DNA of 64,000 bases from Firm-04 sp045591925 (GTDB lineage: Bacteria; Bacillota; Clostridia; Oscillospirales; Ruminococcaceae): contig JAZNTW010000041.1 in the NCBI GenBank assembly GCA_045591925.1, positions 4,307 through 68,306 on the forward strand, written 5' to 3'. This document shows positions 1-8,335 of the stretch, piece after piece (positions within the stretch are counted from its first letter, which is position 1; each line of letters begins with the position of its first letter). The notes under the pieces are model-generated. The model saw only the letters and a list, made by a program, of their open reading frames with translations. It was not told the origin of the DNA and made no database searches. A program made the position numbers and the translations under genes.

Positions 1-1265
1 GAACCGATGAACAACCGAATGTCGAATATTCTTCCGGTCGTCCGGATGTATCCGCCGAGCAAACAACTCGACGGGATGCGGTCGTTACTGCAAGAGCAGA
101 ACAACCAAAGGCTGTAGTACGGCATACGAGAACACCAAGACCTGAGACGCAAACGGTGACTCAGGAGGCGGTTGACGCGCAGGCAGTGCCGCGGCAGCAG
201 AAGGATGGACGAAAGAAAAAGCGTAAATCTTATACCTTTAAGGAAGTGCTTAAATTTTTTGTACCGTGGAAGGGCGATTCCCTGTTTGAGTCATTCCGAA
301 AGATTGTCTTTTCGGTTGCTCTGGTGGTCGTCGGTGTTTGTACATTCCTGATCAGCAGCTACTATATCGACCTGTACAAGGCGAAGCAGATGTATAAGGA
401 TTTGCAGGCACGGATCGAGGCGTCAAGAGCGAATCGAGGTTTTTCAGTTGACAACGAACAGAAAGAGCTTGAATCCGGTGAAATTGATTGGCTCGAATTC
501 AATCATTACGGCGAGACGCTTTATCCGCTGAACCCCGATGCTGTTGGCTATATCAACATCGAGGGAACGCTGGTCAGCTATCCCGTCGTTCAGAAACAAA
601 GTTTAAGCGATCCGAATCTGAACCCCAATGACTACTATCTCTATCGCACCTTTATGCAGGAGCAGAGTAAATCCGGCTGTATCTTTATGGATTTCCGGAA
701 TCACTTTGATGAAGTAGTCGATCACCGTCGTGTTTACGACAATTCCGAAAATGTTTTCATTTACGGACACAACATGAATAATAAAACGATGTTTGGAAGT
801 CTGCGCGATTATATCAACAATCCGTCATTCTACAGCCAGCATCCGATCGTCAATTATTCCTCGCTCTATCGGGACTATCAGTTCAAGATTTTTGCGGTCT
901 TTATCGTAGACGGCGAAGATTACACCTCTGAATATGCTTTCGATTGCTGGAATACACTCGATTTCGAGGACGAGAAAGCGTTTTATGATTATGTGAACGA
1001 AGCAAAGAAACGCACAATGATCAACACAGATGTCGATGTGAAGTATGGAGATCAACTCTTGTCGCTGTACACGTGCAACGGACTGGTCGCCAATGCCAAG
1101 CTGATCCTGATGTGTCGAGAAGTTCGTGCCGGCGAAGACCCAAAAGAGGGAACAGAGAATGCCACGTTAAATGAAAATGTGCTGTACCCTAAGGCCTATT
1201 ACAAAACAGGCCGCCCTGTTAATTACGATCCCAAGAAATTTGTACCGTATGGTCCAAATGCGTAA
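1..1265 (+). CDS. Class B sortase, 5' end outside window
   Basis: Membrane transpeptidase that would anchor surface proteins to peptidoglycan or build pili. The frame is open from base 3 without a stop, so the GTG at 156 is probably internal and the true start lies upstream. The visible N-terminus is a charged, Pro/Thr/Arg-rich cytoplasmic tail, followed by one membrane segment (about residues 50-71 counted from the GTG). The sortase barrel carries the catalytic triad: His in YGHNMNN, Cys in LYTCNG and Arg in LMCREV. The Tyr-Thr-Cys form and the long region between His and Cys fit class B. A cytoplasmic tail of more than 90 residues is longer than usual. Substrates cannot be told from this window. 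Family call is secure; start is unknown. Confidence 0.88.
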   Translation, partial: TDEQPNVEYSSGRPDVSAEQTTRRDAVVTARAEQPKAVVRHTRTPRPETQTVTQEAVDAQAVPRQQKDGRKKKRKSYTFKEVLKFFVPWKGDSLFESFRKIVFSVALVVVGVCTFLISSYYIDLYKAKQMYKDLQARIEASRANRGFSVDNEQKELESGEIDWLEFNHYGETLYPLNPDAVGYINIEGTLVSYPVVQKQSLSDPNLNPNDYYLYRTFMQEQSKSGCIFMDFRNHFDEVVDHRRVYDNSENVFIYGHNMNNKTMFGSLRDYINNPSFYSQHPIVNYSSLYRDYQFKIFAVFIVDGEDYTSEYAFDCWNTLDFEDEKAFYDYVNEAKKRTMINTDVDVKYGDQLLSLYTCNGLVANAKLILMCREVRAGEDPKEGTENATLNENVLYPKAYYKTGRPVNYDPKKFVPYGPNA

Positions 1266-1657
1266 TTCAGGTTTTGATTTCAACGAAATCAAGCTGAAAG
1301 GGAATGGGATGTCAAGGAGGTAAACGTACTTGTTTCCGCTTTGTGCGGACTGTTTTCTTTCGGTTATGCTGTCTCATGTTGTATCAGAGCGGTGCGCGAA
1401 CAGCCACCCTCTCCCGCAGAAAACCTGCGGAGCACATCTCCGCAATGTGAGAAATATCAGCCAACCAGAGAGATGTACGCAGTAAAACTGCGACGCAGAA
1501 CAACGCGTCGTTCCCACAATGGCGCGCGCTGAAAGGTCGGATTGGGATCGACTGGACGGCGAAGGGAGGACACAAACGTATAGACAAAATCCCCACTGCA
1601 ATCTTGGGGAAATAAAGCCGGGCAAACCCGGTGAGATTGATATATTGGAGAATAATT
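1266..1657 (+). other. Hairpin-rich intergenic region or structured leader
   Basis: About 390 bases without a convincing gene. They hold at least five short stem-loops: TTGATTTC-aac-GAAATCAA near 1272-1290, CGCAG/CTGCG at about 1421-1436 and again at about 1478-1494, CCCCA/TGGGG near 1590-1609, and CCGGG-CAAA-CCCGG at about 1618-1631, just before the SpoIID ribosome site. A strong AAGGAGGT at about 1313-1320 is not followed by a credible ORF. I compared it by eye with the c-di-AMP, c-di-GMP and cobalamin riboswitches and could not make a full match. A structured 5' leader of the SpoIID-like gene is the best reading, but it is inference. Confidence 0.35.
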
Positions 1658-2974
1658 ATGCAAGCTCGAACGCGAAGAAACCGCGTGGCAATTCTGGTTG
1701 CAATGGCTTTGTGTTTCACCAGTACATGTGCAATGCAAAGCGACAGAGATGCCATGCTGCGCTCAAGAGCTGCCAATATTGCGTTTGCCGCTACAACAGA
1801 AGGCTGTGAGATTAAAACGGACGTACAAGCCGTTTCAGGATCCGCCGACTCGCGCAGCAGCCTTCAGTCAGGTGCAGACGCATATGAAGTTGCCGAATTG
1901 CGGAAGGCTGATCTTTATGAATATGATGACAGCCTTATGCTTGTTCGGTATGAGGCAGTTGATTCTGAGCCGGACGAAACGCCAACGACTACTACTGCAA
2001 CGACAACGACTGTCATGACTGACAGCGAAACCAATAATATAACGACAGAAACCACTGTCGTAACCACCTACGAAGAACCGGTCATTACCTCGCGCGAAAC
2101 CATTGCCGCAGAGCCGGACAGCGTTGTGTTCTATTCCTCCGGATACGGACATGGCGTTGGAATGAGCCAGAACGGCGCAAACTTCTACGCAAAGTATGAC
2201 GGTTTGACGTATGATCAGATTTTAAATATTTACTATCCCGGAACGATGCTGGTCCAGACCGGTACATCGGAATGGGCAACGATGACAGTTGGCGGAAAGA
2301 CTGATACGGTCGTATCCATTCTTTCGCAGATTGTCAATAACGAAATGGGCGATTCCTTCTCTGTTGAAGCAATCAAAGCACAGGCAGTTGCAGCTTATAC
2401 CTATTATCTGTATAATGGATACGGTGCCGGTATGATTTGCAAAGCGGATCCGTCCCAGAAAATTGTAGATGCCGTCAGATCTGTTCTCGGTGTTGTTGTT
2501 TACTACGAGAACGCTCCGGCTCTGACCTCTTTCTACGCTTCCAGCGGCGGTACAACAGCTTCCTGTAAGGATATCTTCTATGCAGATCTTCCTTATTTGC
2601 AGAGCTTGACCGTCAGACATGATGAATCTTCCGACCCGCATTACAACAGTTCGATGGTCTTTCAGGCAAATGTACTGAAATCCAAACTCGAAAGAGCTTA
2701 CCATGTTTCGCTCACAGGCACCCCATATGATTGGATTCAACTTGAGTACGGTGACGGCGGCTATGTAGCCTATGCAGTCATCGGCGGGCAAGTTCGCGTG
2801 AAGGGCAATGACCTCCGCAGCGTGCTTGGTTTGAAATCTCCGAAGTTTGAATTTGTATATCAGACTGAAGCAACATCGACTGAGGCTACGACGACCGTTG
2901 AGAGCAGTGTTGAAGCTGTTACCACAACGTCGCAGGAAGATTCCGGTGTCATGGAATCCACGCAGGATATGTAA
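1658..2974 (+). CDS. SpoIID/LytB-domain protein with permuted block order
   Basis: Exported protein related to SpoIID and LytB, which bind or cleave denuded peptidoglycan glycan strands. ATG 1658 is chosen because TTGGAG lies 7-8 bases upstream; the GTG at 1631 lacks a site. A signal/anchor segment (residues 6-25) is followed by a Thr-rich linker (about 110-145), then GYGHGVGMSQNGA and NIYYPGT, then SVEAIKAQAVAAYTYYLY, an SSGGTT block, GGQVRVKGNDLRSVLGL, and a second Thr-rich tail. In ordinary SpoIID the HGVGMSQ and YYPGT blocks are at the C-terminal end; here they come first. All the blocks are present, so this looks like a circular permutation rather than decay. Probably a vegetative wall protein, since no sporulation genes adjoin. 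Confidence 0.8.
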   Translation: MQARTRRNRVAILVAMALCFTSTCAMQSDRDAMLRSRAANIAFAATTEGCEIKTDVQAVSGSADSRSSLQSGADAYEVAELRKADLYEYDDSLMLVRYEAVDSEPDETPTTTTATTTTVMTDSETNNITTETTVVTTYEEPVITSRETIAAEPDSVVFYSSGYGHGVGMSQNGANFYAKYDGLTYDQILNIYYPGTMLVQTGTSEWATMTVGGKTDTVVSILSQIVNNEMGDSFSVEAIKAQAVAAYTYYLYNGYGAGMICKADPSQKIVDAVRSVLGVVVYYENAPALTSFYASSGGTTASCKDIFYADLPYLQSLTVRHDESSDPHYNSSMVFQANVLKSKLERAYHVSLTGTPYDWIQLEYGDGGYVAYAVIGGQVRVKGNDLRSVLGLKSPKFEFVYQTEATSTEATTTVESSVEAVTTTSQEDSGVMESTQDM

Positions 2975-2992
2975 TCCGCGTTTATGAATGTG

Positions 2993-3028
2993 AAAAAATC
3001 CCGTACAGGAGACTGTGCGGGATTTTTT
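2993..3028. terminator. Bidirectional terminator after SpoIID-like gene
   Basis: A-run, stem CCCGTACAG/CTGTGCGGG with a 4-base loop, then T-run. Both sides carry the homopolymer, so it can work on either strand. Confidence 0.85.
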
Positions 3029-3054
3029 GTGCCTTATAAAAATCCGATGAATGC

Positions 3055-3093
3055 AAAAAACGCAAAACCCAAGTGACGGGCTTTGCGTTTTTG
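3055..3093. terminator. Terminator of the hom operon
   Basis: Stem AACGCAAAACCC/GGGCTTTGCGTT with A-run on the left and T-run on the right. It lies just past the stop of the minus-strand homoserine dehydrogenase gene. Confidence 0.8.
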
Positions 3094-3105
3094 TGTATAA
3101 CAATA

Positions 3106-4356
3106 TTATGCTTCCATGGTCGGAATCCAGTGCAGAATCGGCATATTGTTTTCTGCAAAGGCTTCGAGCAGGGCATTGCGCTCCGCATTTGTCAGCGATG
3201 CAGAAATCAGGCAAGCATTGTCAATCGCGCTGACTGCGTCTTCGTCACGACCGAGCTTTGCGAGTGCATCCGATACAAACGCATGGAGTGCCGCAACGTC
3301 GTGCTGATTCTCAAAACGAATCATCATACCGCATTCCAGCGCCTCGATACCGGCGATGAAATCCTGTGTACCTGCGTCCACCCAAGACTGCGAGAACACC
3401 GTTTTGTGATGCTTGACTGCCTCGATGATATCGCCCATAACGGCACTGGCGGTCGGGAATTTTCCGGCGCCTCTGCCGCAGAAATATGCGCGGTCGATGG
3501 CGTCGCCGCAAACCTCAACGCAGTTGAATACGCCGTCCACGCGAGAAATCATGTTCTCATGCGGCACATACATCGGCATGACTGCCGGGAGAATTCTGCC
3601 GTCATCGAGCTTCTTGACAAACGCAATCAGCTTGACCGCACCATCCAGCGCGTCAGCGGCGGCAGCGTCCTCAAGGGAAATTTCGCGGATGCCCTTAGTG
3701 TAAACGCTTTCGGGGTACACGTGCTGACCGAATGCGAGCGAGGAGAGGATGCAGATTTTACGGCAAGCGTCATGACCGTCAACATCGGCGCTCGGTTCCC
3801 GTTCGGCATAGCCATGCTTCTGCGCTTTGTCGAGCGCGTCGGCAAACGTCATGCCGTCCGTCAGCATTTTATTGAGGATATAGTTTGTCGTACCGTTGAG
3901 GATGCCGTAGATTGCGGAAATATCGTTAGCGGCAAGACAGCGGTGCAGCGGACGGATAATCGGAATCGCGCCGCCAACGCTTGCTTCAAAGAAGCAGTTG
4001 CAGGCGTGTTCCTTGGCGATTGCGAGCAGCTCTGCGCCCTTTTGTGCAATCAGCTCCTTATTGGAGGTTGCAACGCTGATGCCCTTTTCGAGACACTGCT
4101 TCAGATAAGTGAAAGCCGGCTCCACACCGCCCATACATTCTGCCACGACGGTGATATCCGGGTCGGCAAGAATCGTGTCCATGGACTTGGTAAAATGCTC
4201 GGCATAGGGCGAATCCGGAAAATCGCGGAGATCGAGAATATATCCGAGCGCAAATTCCTCGCCGGCTTTTGCGAGAATCTTCTTTTGATTTTGGTAAAAC
4301 AGCTCGACAACACCCGAGCCGACCGTGCCGAATCCTAAAACTGCAAACTTTTTCAT
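3106..4356 (-). CDS. hom: Homoserine dehydrogenase
   Basis: Reduces aspartate semialdehyde to homoserine with NAD(P)H, the branch point to threonine and methionine. The protein is 416 residues, the usual length for the monofunctional enzyme with a C-terminal ACT domain. The N-terminus has the Rossmann motif GFGTVGSGV, and there are ATSNKELIA, NGTTNYILNKM and the catalytic-region DVDGHDACRK. The last 80 residues (MIRFENQHDVAALHAF...) resemble the ACT regulatory domain. ATG 4356 is preferred over the longer open frame to 4554 because GGGAGCG precedes it and the extension lies in the spacer after the ACT gene. It forms an operon with the upstream ACT-domain gene, whose stop is 73 bases away. Confidence 0.93.
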   Translation of the reverse strand: MKKFAVLGFGTVGSGVVELFYQNQKKILAKAGEEFALGYILDLRDFPDSPYAEHFTKSMDTILADPDITVVAECMGGVEPAFTYLKQCLEKGISVATSNKELIAQKGAELLAIAKEHACNCFFEASVGGAIPIIRPLHRCLAANDISAIYGILNGTTNYILNKMLTDGMTFADALDKAQKHGYAEREPSADVDGHDACRKICILSSLAFGQHVYPESVYTKGIREISLEDAAAADALDGAVKLIAFVKKLDDGRILPAVMPMYVPHENMISRVDGVFNCVEVCGDAIDRAYFCGRGAGKFPTASAVMGDIIEAVKHHKTVFSQSWVDAGTQDFIAGIEALECGMMIRFENQHDVAALHAFVSDALAKLGRDEDAVSAIDNACLISASLTNAERNALLEAFAENNMPILHWIPTMEA

Positions 4357-4429
4357 GTTTTTTTCGCTCCCGAACGGGGAGCTTTTGACCTCTTTTCGTA
4401 TATATTTTCGGTGGGGGAGTGGCAGCGTC

Positions 4430-4873
4430 TCAGCTTCCTGAGAGCAGCCGGACTCCGACAACGCCTTTGCGTTCGCTGAGCGTATTGCACAATGCAGAAA
4501 TATTCGCGGAATCCTGTAGGCGGAACGTGATTGTGACCGCGGCGGCGCCGTCAATCGGAATGCTCTGATTCAAGGTCAGGACATTGGCGTTCGCGTCCGA
4601 AAGATGGTGCAGCACGCCGGAAAGGACGCCGGCTTCATCATGCAGAATGAGATACACAGTAAAAATCTGGTTTTGCATCTGCTCCTCATAGATGAAAACG
4701 GAATCGCGGTATTTATAAAATGCACTGCGCGAGATCCCGACTGTCCGGCAAGCCGCGGATGAGCTTTTCTCCTCGCGGTTTGCAAGCATTCGTTTGACGG
4801 TCAAGGTTTTGAGGATGACCTCGGGCAGAACGGAGGAATCAACGACCACCCAGTTTTTTTCGTATTCAGACAT
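4430..4873 (-). CDS. ACT-domain protein, UPF0735/PheB family
   Basis: Small cytoplasmic protein of 147 residues. The N-terminal half contains a helix-turn-helix-like stretch (SAACRTVGISRSAFYKYRDSV) and the C-terminal half (about 70-145) is an ACT fold (FTVYLILHDEAGVLSGVLHHLSD). This is the layout of the UPF0735 family typified by Bacillus PheB, often found next to homoserine dehydrogenase or chorismate-pathway genes. AGGAGG sits 8-9 bases before ATG 4873. It is first in the operon with hom, behind a strong sigma-A promoter. An amino-acid-sensing regulatory role is likely from the domains, but the ligand is unknown. Confidence 0.85.
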   Translation of the reverse strand: MSEYEKNWVVVDSSVLPEVILKTLTVKRMLANREEKSSSAACRTVGISRSAFYKYRDSVFIYEEQMQNQIFTVYLILHDEAGVLSGVLHHLSDANANVLTLNQSIPIDGAAAVTITFRLQDSANISALCNTLSERKGVVGVRLLSGS

Positions 4874-4934
4874 GGAATGCGGTACCTCCTGTTGTCATCC
4901 GTCTCAGACGGACAGTTGTTTTTGTTCCGTGACC

Positions 4935-4963
4935 ATTATACCATAATTTTAAAAGATTGTCAA
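4935..4963 (-). promoter_or_regulatory. Sigma-A promoter of ACT-hom operon
   Basis: Minus-strand TTGACA (4958-4963), 17-base spacer, TATAAT (4935-4940). Both hexamers are perfect. A small palindrome, CCGTCT-c-AGACGG, lies in the leader near 4903-4915. Confidence 0.85.
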
Positions 4964-5059
4964 GTGTGATTGCCTGAAAGTGTGATAAATAATATTTTCG
5001 TCAGGAAATCGAATCATCAGGAAAAAAGCTGTTTAATCGTACAAAATTTCAGAATGCTC

Positions 5060-5088
5060 TTGACAAAACGGCAAAAAGCTGATACAAT
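5060..5088 (+). promoter_or_regulatory. Sigma-A promoter of nrdG-nrdD-trxB operon
   Basis: TTGACA (5060-5065), 17-base spacer, TACAAT (5083-5088). Transcription should start near 5095, directly before the NrdR boxes. Confidence 0.85.
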
Positions 5089-5096
5089 AGATATTG

Positions 5097-5144
5097 GCAC
5101 GAGGTATAGTGACAATATTTGAGAGGAAACACTATATATTGTGT
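5097..5144 (+). promoter_or_regulatory. Tandem NrdR boxes
   Basis: The downstream box ACACTATATATTGTGT (5129-5144) matches the NrdR consensus at every position. The upstream copy (5097-5112, GCACGAGGTATAGTGA) matches most positions. The copies are 32 bases apart, about three helical turns, as usual for paired NrdR sites. They lie just after the predicted transcription start, so NrdR with bound ATP/dATP should block initiation or early elongation. Confidence 0.88.
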
Positions 5145-5229
5145 TTTATGCGATATCACAGAATCTGCAAAAAATGGAATACAGCGGACGAAATCGCTGT
5201 GTTCACAATCGCGGAAATGGGGTGTAGAC

Positions 5230-5922
5230 TTGAAAATTGCAGGCATTCAGAAGCTCACATTGCTTGATTATCCCGGAAAAACAGCCTGCACAATTTTCAC
5301 ATGGGGCTGCAATCTTCGGTGTCCGTTCTGCCACAATGCAGAGCTGGTCACGGGATGCTTGGAGGAACCGGTCACAGCGGATGAGATATATGCCTTTCTG
5401 AGAAAGCGCGTCGGCTTGCTGGATGGCGTCTGTATCACCGGCGGCGAACCCTTGCTGCAACCCGATTTGATTTCATTTTTACAGCCAATTCACGAGATGG
5501 GCTATGCCATAAAGCTGGATACGAATGGTACACAGCCCGAAAAGCTCCGCGAAATCTGCGAAAGCGGACTCATCAGCATGGTCGCGATGGACATCAAAAA
5601 CAGCCCTGAAAAATACGCTGCAACCGCCGGTACTGAGCGTTTGAACGTAGAAGCAGTGCATAAAAGTGTCCGTTACCTGATGCAGCAGGGGAGTCTCCCC
5701 TATGAGTTCCGCACGACTGTTGTGAAGCAGTATCACAACGCCGCAGATTTTGCCGCAATCGGTGCATGGATTCGCGGTGCGGACGCATATTTTTTGCAGA
5801 ATTTCCAGAATACCGGAAAGCTGATCGACAATTCAGTTTCCGGCTGCACACCATCCGAGATGCGGACATTTTTAGAGATTGTTCGCAGGGATGTGCCGAA
5901 TGCCGCATTGCGCGGGATTTGA
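5230..5922 (+). CDS. nrdG: Anaerobic RNR-activating radical SAM protein
   Basis: Radical SAM activase that would install the glycyl radical on the NrdD encoded next. The cluster motif is WGCNLRCPFCHN (C-x3-C-x2-C), followed by the SAM-binding GGEP in ITGGEPLLQP. The length of 230 residues and the opening KIAGIQKLTLLDYPGKTACTIF match the longer NrdG2-type activases. TTG 5230 is chosen: GGGGTG lies about 8 bases before it and homology begins at once, whereas extension to 5119 would run through the NrdR box. nrdD follows after 30 bases in the same operon. Confidence 0.9.
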   Translation: MKIAGIQKLTLLDYPGKTACTIFTWGCNLRCPFCHNAELVTGCLEEPVTADEIYAFLRKRVGLLDGVCITGGEPLLQPDLISFLQPIHEMGYAIKLDTNGTQPEKLREICESGLISMVAMDIKNSPEKYAATAGTERLNVEAVHKSVRYLMQQGSLPYEFRTTVVKQYHNAADFAAIGAWIRGADAYFLQNFQNTGKLIDNSVSGCTPSEMRTFLEIVRRDVPNAALRGI

Positions 5923-5952
5923 GTCTCGAAAAAATCAATAGGAGGTTTCCGA

Positions 5953-8334
5953 ATGTATCAGGTACAAAAACGCGACGGCAAGGTAGTTGATTTTGAGATC
6001 ATCAAAATTGCCGAAGCAATCCACAAAGCATTTGATGCGCAGAATCACAATTATCATCCGTCTGTGATTGATTTTCTTGCACTGCGCGTGACCGCCGATT
6101 TTGAAAGCAAAATCAAGAATGACATGATCGCAGTTGAGGATATTCAGGACAGCGTCGAGCATGTGCTTGCAGAGGCAGGCTACAGCGACGTTGCCAAGGC
6201 ATATATTCTCTACCGCAAGCAGCGCGAAAAGCTGCGCAATATGAAATCTACGATTCTGGATTATAAGGATACCGTTGACAGCTACGTGAAGGTCACCGAC
6301 TGGCGCGTCAAGGAGAATTCGACCGTGACCTATTCTGTCGGCGGTCTGATTCTGAACAACTCCGGCGCGATTACCGCAAACTACTGGCTTTCTGAGATTT
6401 ATGACGAAGAAATTGCCAATGCGCACCGTTCCGGCGATATGCACATCCACGACCTTTCGATGCTGACCGGCTACTGTGCCGGCTGGTCGCTCAAGCAGCT
6501 TATTCTTGAGGGACTCGGCGGCGTTGAGGGCAAGATCACCTCAGCACCGGCAAAGCATCTTGCAACGCTTTGCAACCAGATGGTCAACTTCCTCGGCATT
6601 ATGCAGAATGAGTGGGCAGGCGCACAGGCGTTCTCCTCGTTTGACACCTATCTTGCACCGTTTATCAAGGCGGACAATCTCAGCTATGATCAGGTGAAAA
6701 AGTGTATCGAATCCTTTGTATTCGGTGTGAACACGCCGTCCCGCTGGGGCACACAGGCACCGTTCTCCAACATCACGCTGGACTGGACGGTTCCGAACGA
6801 CTTGGCAGAGCTGAACTGCATTGTCGGCGGCAAGGAGATGCCGTTCAAGTATAAGGACTGCAAAAAGGAAATGGACATGGTCAATAAGGCGTTTATTGAA
6901 ACCATGATCGAGGGAGACTCGCAGGGCAGAGGCTTCCAGTATCCCATTCCGACCTACTCCATCACCAAGGACTTTGACTGGTCTGAGACCGAGAATAACA
7001 AGCTGTTGTTTGAAATGACCGCAAAATACGGCACACCGTATTTCTCGAACTATATCAACAGCGATATGGAGCCGAGCGATATCCGCAGTATGTGCTGCCG
7101 TCTGCGTCTTGACCTGCGCGAGCTTCGCAAAAAGAGCGGCGGCTTCTTCGGCAGCGGTGAAAGCACCGGTTCTGTCGGCGTTGTCACGCTGAATATGCCG
7201 CGTATTGCCTATCTTGCAGAGGACGAGCAGGACTTCTACCGCCGCCTCGATAAGCTCATGGATATCGCCGCACGCAGCCTGAAAATCAAGCGCACTATCA
7301 TCACCAAGCTGCTCAACGAGGGCTTGTATCCGTATACCAGACGCTATCTCGGCACACTCGACAATCACTTCTCGACCATCGGCTTGATCGGCATGAACGA
7401 GAGTGGTCTGAACGCAAAATGGCTCCGCAAGGATCTGACGCATACCGAAACACAGGAATTTACCAAGCAGGTGCTTGACCATATGCGCGAGCGTCTGATG
7501 GATTATCAGGAGCAGTACGGCGACCTCTACAATCTGGAAGCAACGCCGGCTGAGTCCACAACCTATCGTCTGGCAAAGCACGATATCGCAAAATATCCGG
7601 ATATCATCACCGCGTCGGTCAATGGCGGCACACCGTATTATACGAACAGCTCGCATTTGCCGGTTGGTTACTCCGAGGATATCTTCTCCGCACTCGATAT
7701 TCAGGACGACTTGCAGACGCGGTACACCTCCGGAACGGTGTTCCACGCATTCCTTGGTGAAAAACTGCCGGATTGGAAATCTGCGGCAAATCTTGTTCGC
7801 AAGATTGCCGAGAATTACAAGCTGCCGTATTACACGATGTCCCCGACCTATTCGGTATGCCGCAATCACGGTTATCTGGTCGGTGAGCAGTATCGGTGTC
7901 CGGAGTGCGGTGCAGAAACTGAGGTTTACAGCCGTATCACCGGATATTATCGTCCGGTCAAGAACTTCAATGACGGCAAGGCACAGGAGTTCAAGGATCG
8001 TAAGGAATATGTCATTGAACATAGCGTGCTGAAGCGCAAGGGCGCAGTGGACGTGCCGGAGTCGGTCGGCGCGGTCAAATCGGGCGAAACGGCGCAGGAG
8101 ATCCTGCTGTTTGCAACGAAAACCTGCCCGAACTGCAAGATGGCAGAGCGTTTTCTGAATGAGGCAGGCATTGCGTTCAAAAAGGTATTTGCAGATGAAG
8201 AACCGGAGCTGGCAGCATCCTATGACATTCATCAGGCACCGACGCTTGTGGTTGTCAGCGGCGACGCCTACGAGCAGATTGTGAATGTCTCCAACATCCG
8301 AAAATTTACCGAAACAGCGGTGAAACAGGCATAA
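5953..8334 (+). CDS. nrdD: Anaerobic ribonucleotide reductase with C-terminal glutaredoxin-like domain
   Basis: Class III reductase making dNTPs from NTPs without oxygen. Residues 1-95 are an ATP-cone allosteric domain, and the central part is the glycyl-radical barrel. Cys residues at about 636 and CPEC at about 648-651 form the zinc site. Gly664 in SRITGYYRP is the radical site. Past the usual end (about residue 715) there is an extra module of about 80 residues, EILLFATKTCPNCKMAERFL, with CPNC at 725-728 and a cis-Pro-like APTLVV: a glutaredoxin/thioredoxin fold. AGGAGG precedes ATG 5953. With trxB starting 2 bases after its stop, thiol rather than formate may be the electron source; that is inference. 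Confidence 0.94.
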   Translation: MYQVQKRDGKVVDFEIIKIAEAIHKAFDAQNHNYHPSVIDFLALRVTADFESKIKNDMIAVEDIQDSVEHVLAEAGYSDVAKAYILYRKQREKLRNMKSTILDYKDTVDSYVKVTDWRVKENSTVTYSVGGLILNNSGAITANYWLSEIYDEEIANAHRSGDMHIHDLSMLTGYCAGWSLKQLILEGLGGVEGKITSAPAKHLATLCNQMVNFLGIMQNEWAGAQAFSSFDTYLAPFIKADNLSYDQVKKCIESFVFGVNTPSRWGTQAPFSNITLDWTVPNDLAELNCIVGGKEMPFKYKDCKKEMDMVNKAFIETMIEGDSQGRGFQYPIPTYSITKDFDWSETENNKLLFEMTAKYGTPYFSNYINSDMEPSDIRSMCCRLRLDLRELRKKSGGFFGSGESTGSVGVVTLNMPRIAYLAEDEQDFYRRLDKLMDIAARSLKIKRTIITKLLNEGLYPYTRRYLGTLDNHFSTIGLIGMNESGLNAKWLRKDLTHTETQEFTKQVLDHMRERLMDYQEQYGDLYNLEATPAESTTYRLAKHDIAKYPDIITASVNGGTPYYTNSSHLPVGYSEDIFSALDIQDDLQTRYTSGTVFHAFLGEKLPDWKSAANLVRKIAENYKLPYYTMSPTYSVCRNHGYLVGEQYRCPECGAETEVYSRITGYYRPVKNFNDGKAQEFKDRKEYVIEHSVLKRKGAVDVPESVGAVKSGETAQEILLFATKTCPNCKMAERFLNEAGIAFKKVFADEEPELAASYDIHQAPTLVVVSGDAYEQIVNVSNIRKFTETAVKQA

Positions 8335-8335
8335 T

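Noticed and set aside
1371..1625. c-di-AMP (ydaO) riboswitch
   Set aside because: Only a short CAGC-AACC stretch resembles the consensus; the GGGGAACC and UUGGGGUGAAUC blocks are not present in the right order.
1341..1809. Several 60-130-codon frames in the hairpin-rich region
   Set aside because: None follows the AAGGAGGT at 1313-1320 properly, compositions are noise-like, and they overlap each other on both strands.
4881..5059. T-box or riboswitch before the hom operon
   Set aside because: The minus-strand leader is only about 60 bases with one short palindrome; no specifier loop or antiterminator is visible.
6541..8232. 563-codon minus-strand frame opposite nrdD
   Set aside because: Shadow of a highly conserved gene with biased codons; no ribosome site and no recognisable domain.
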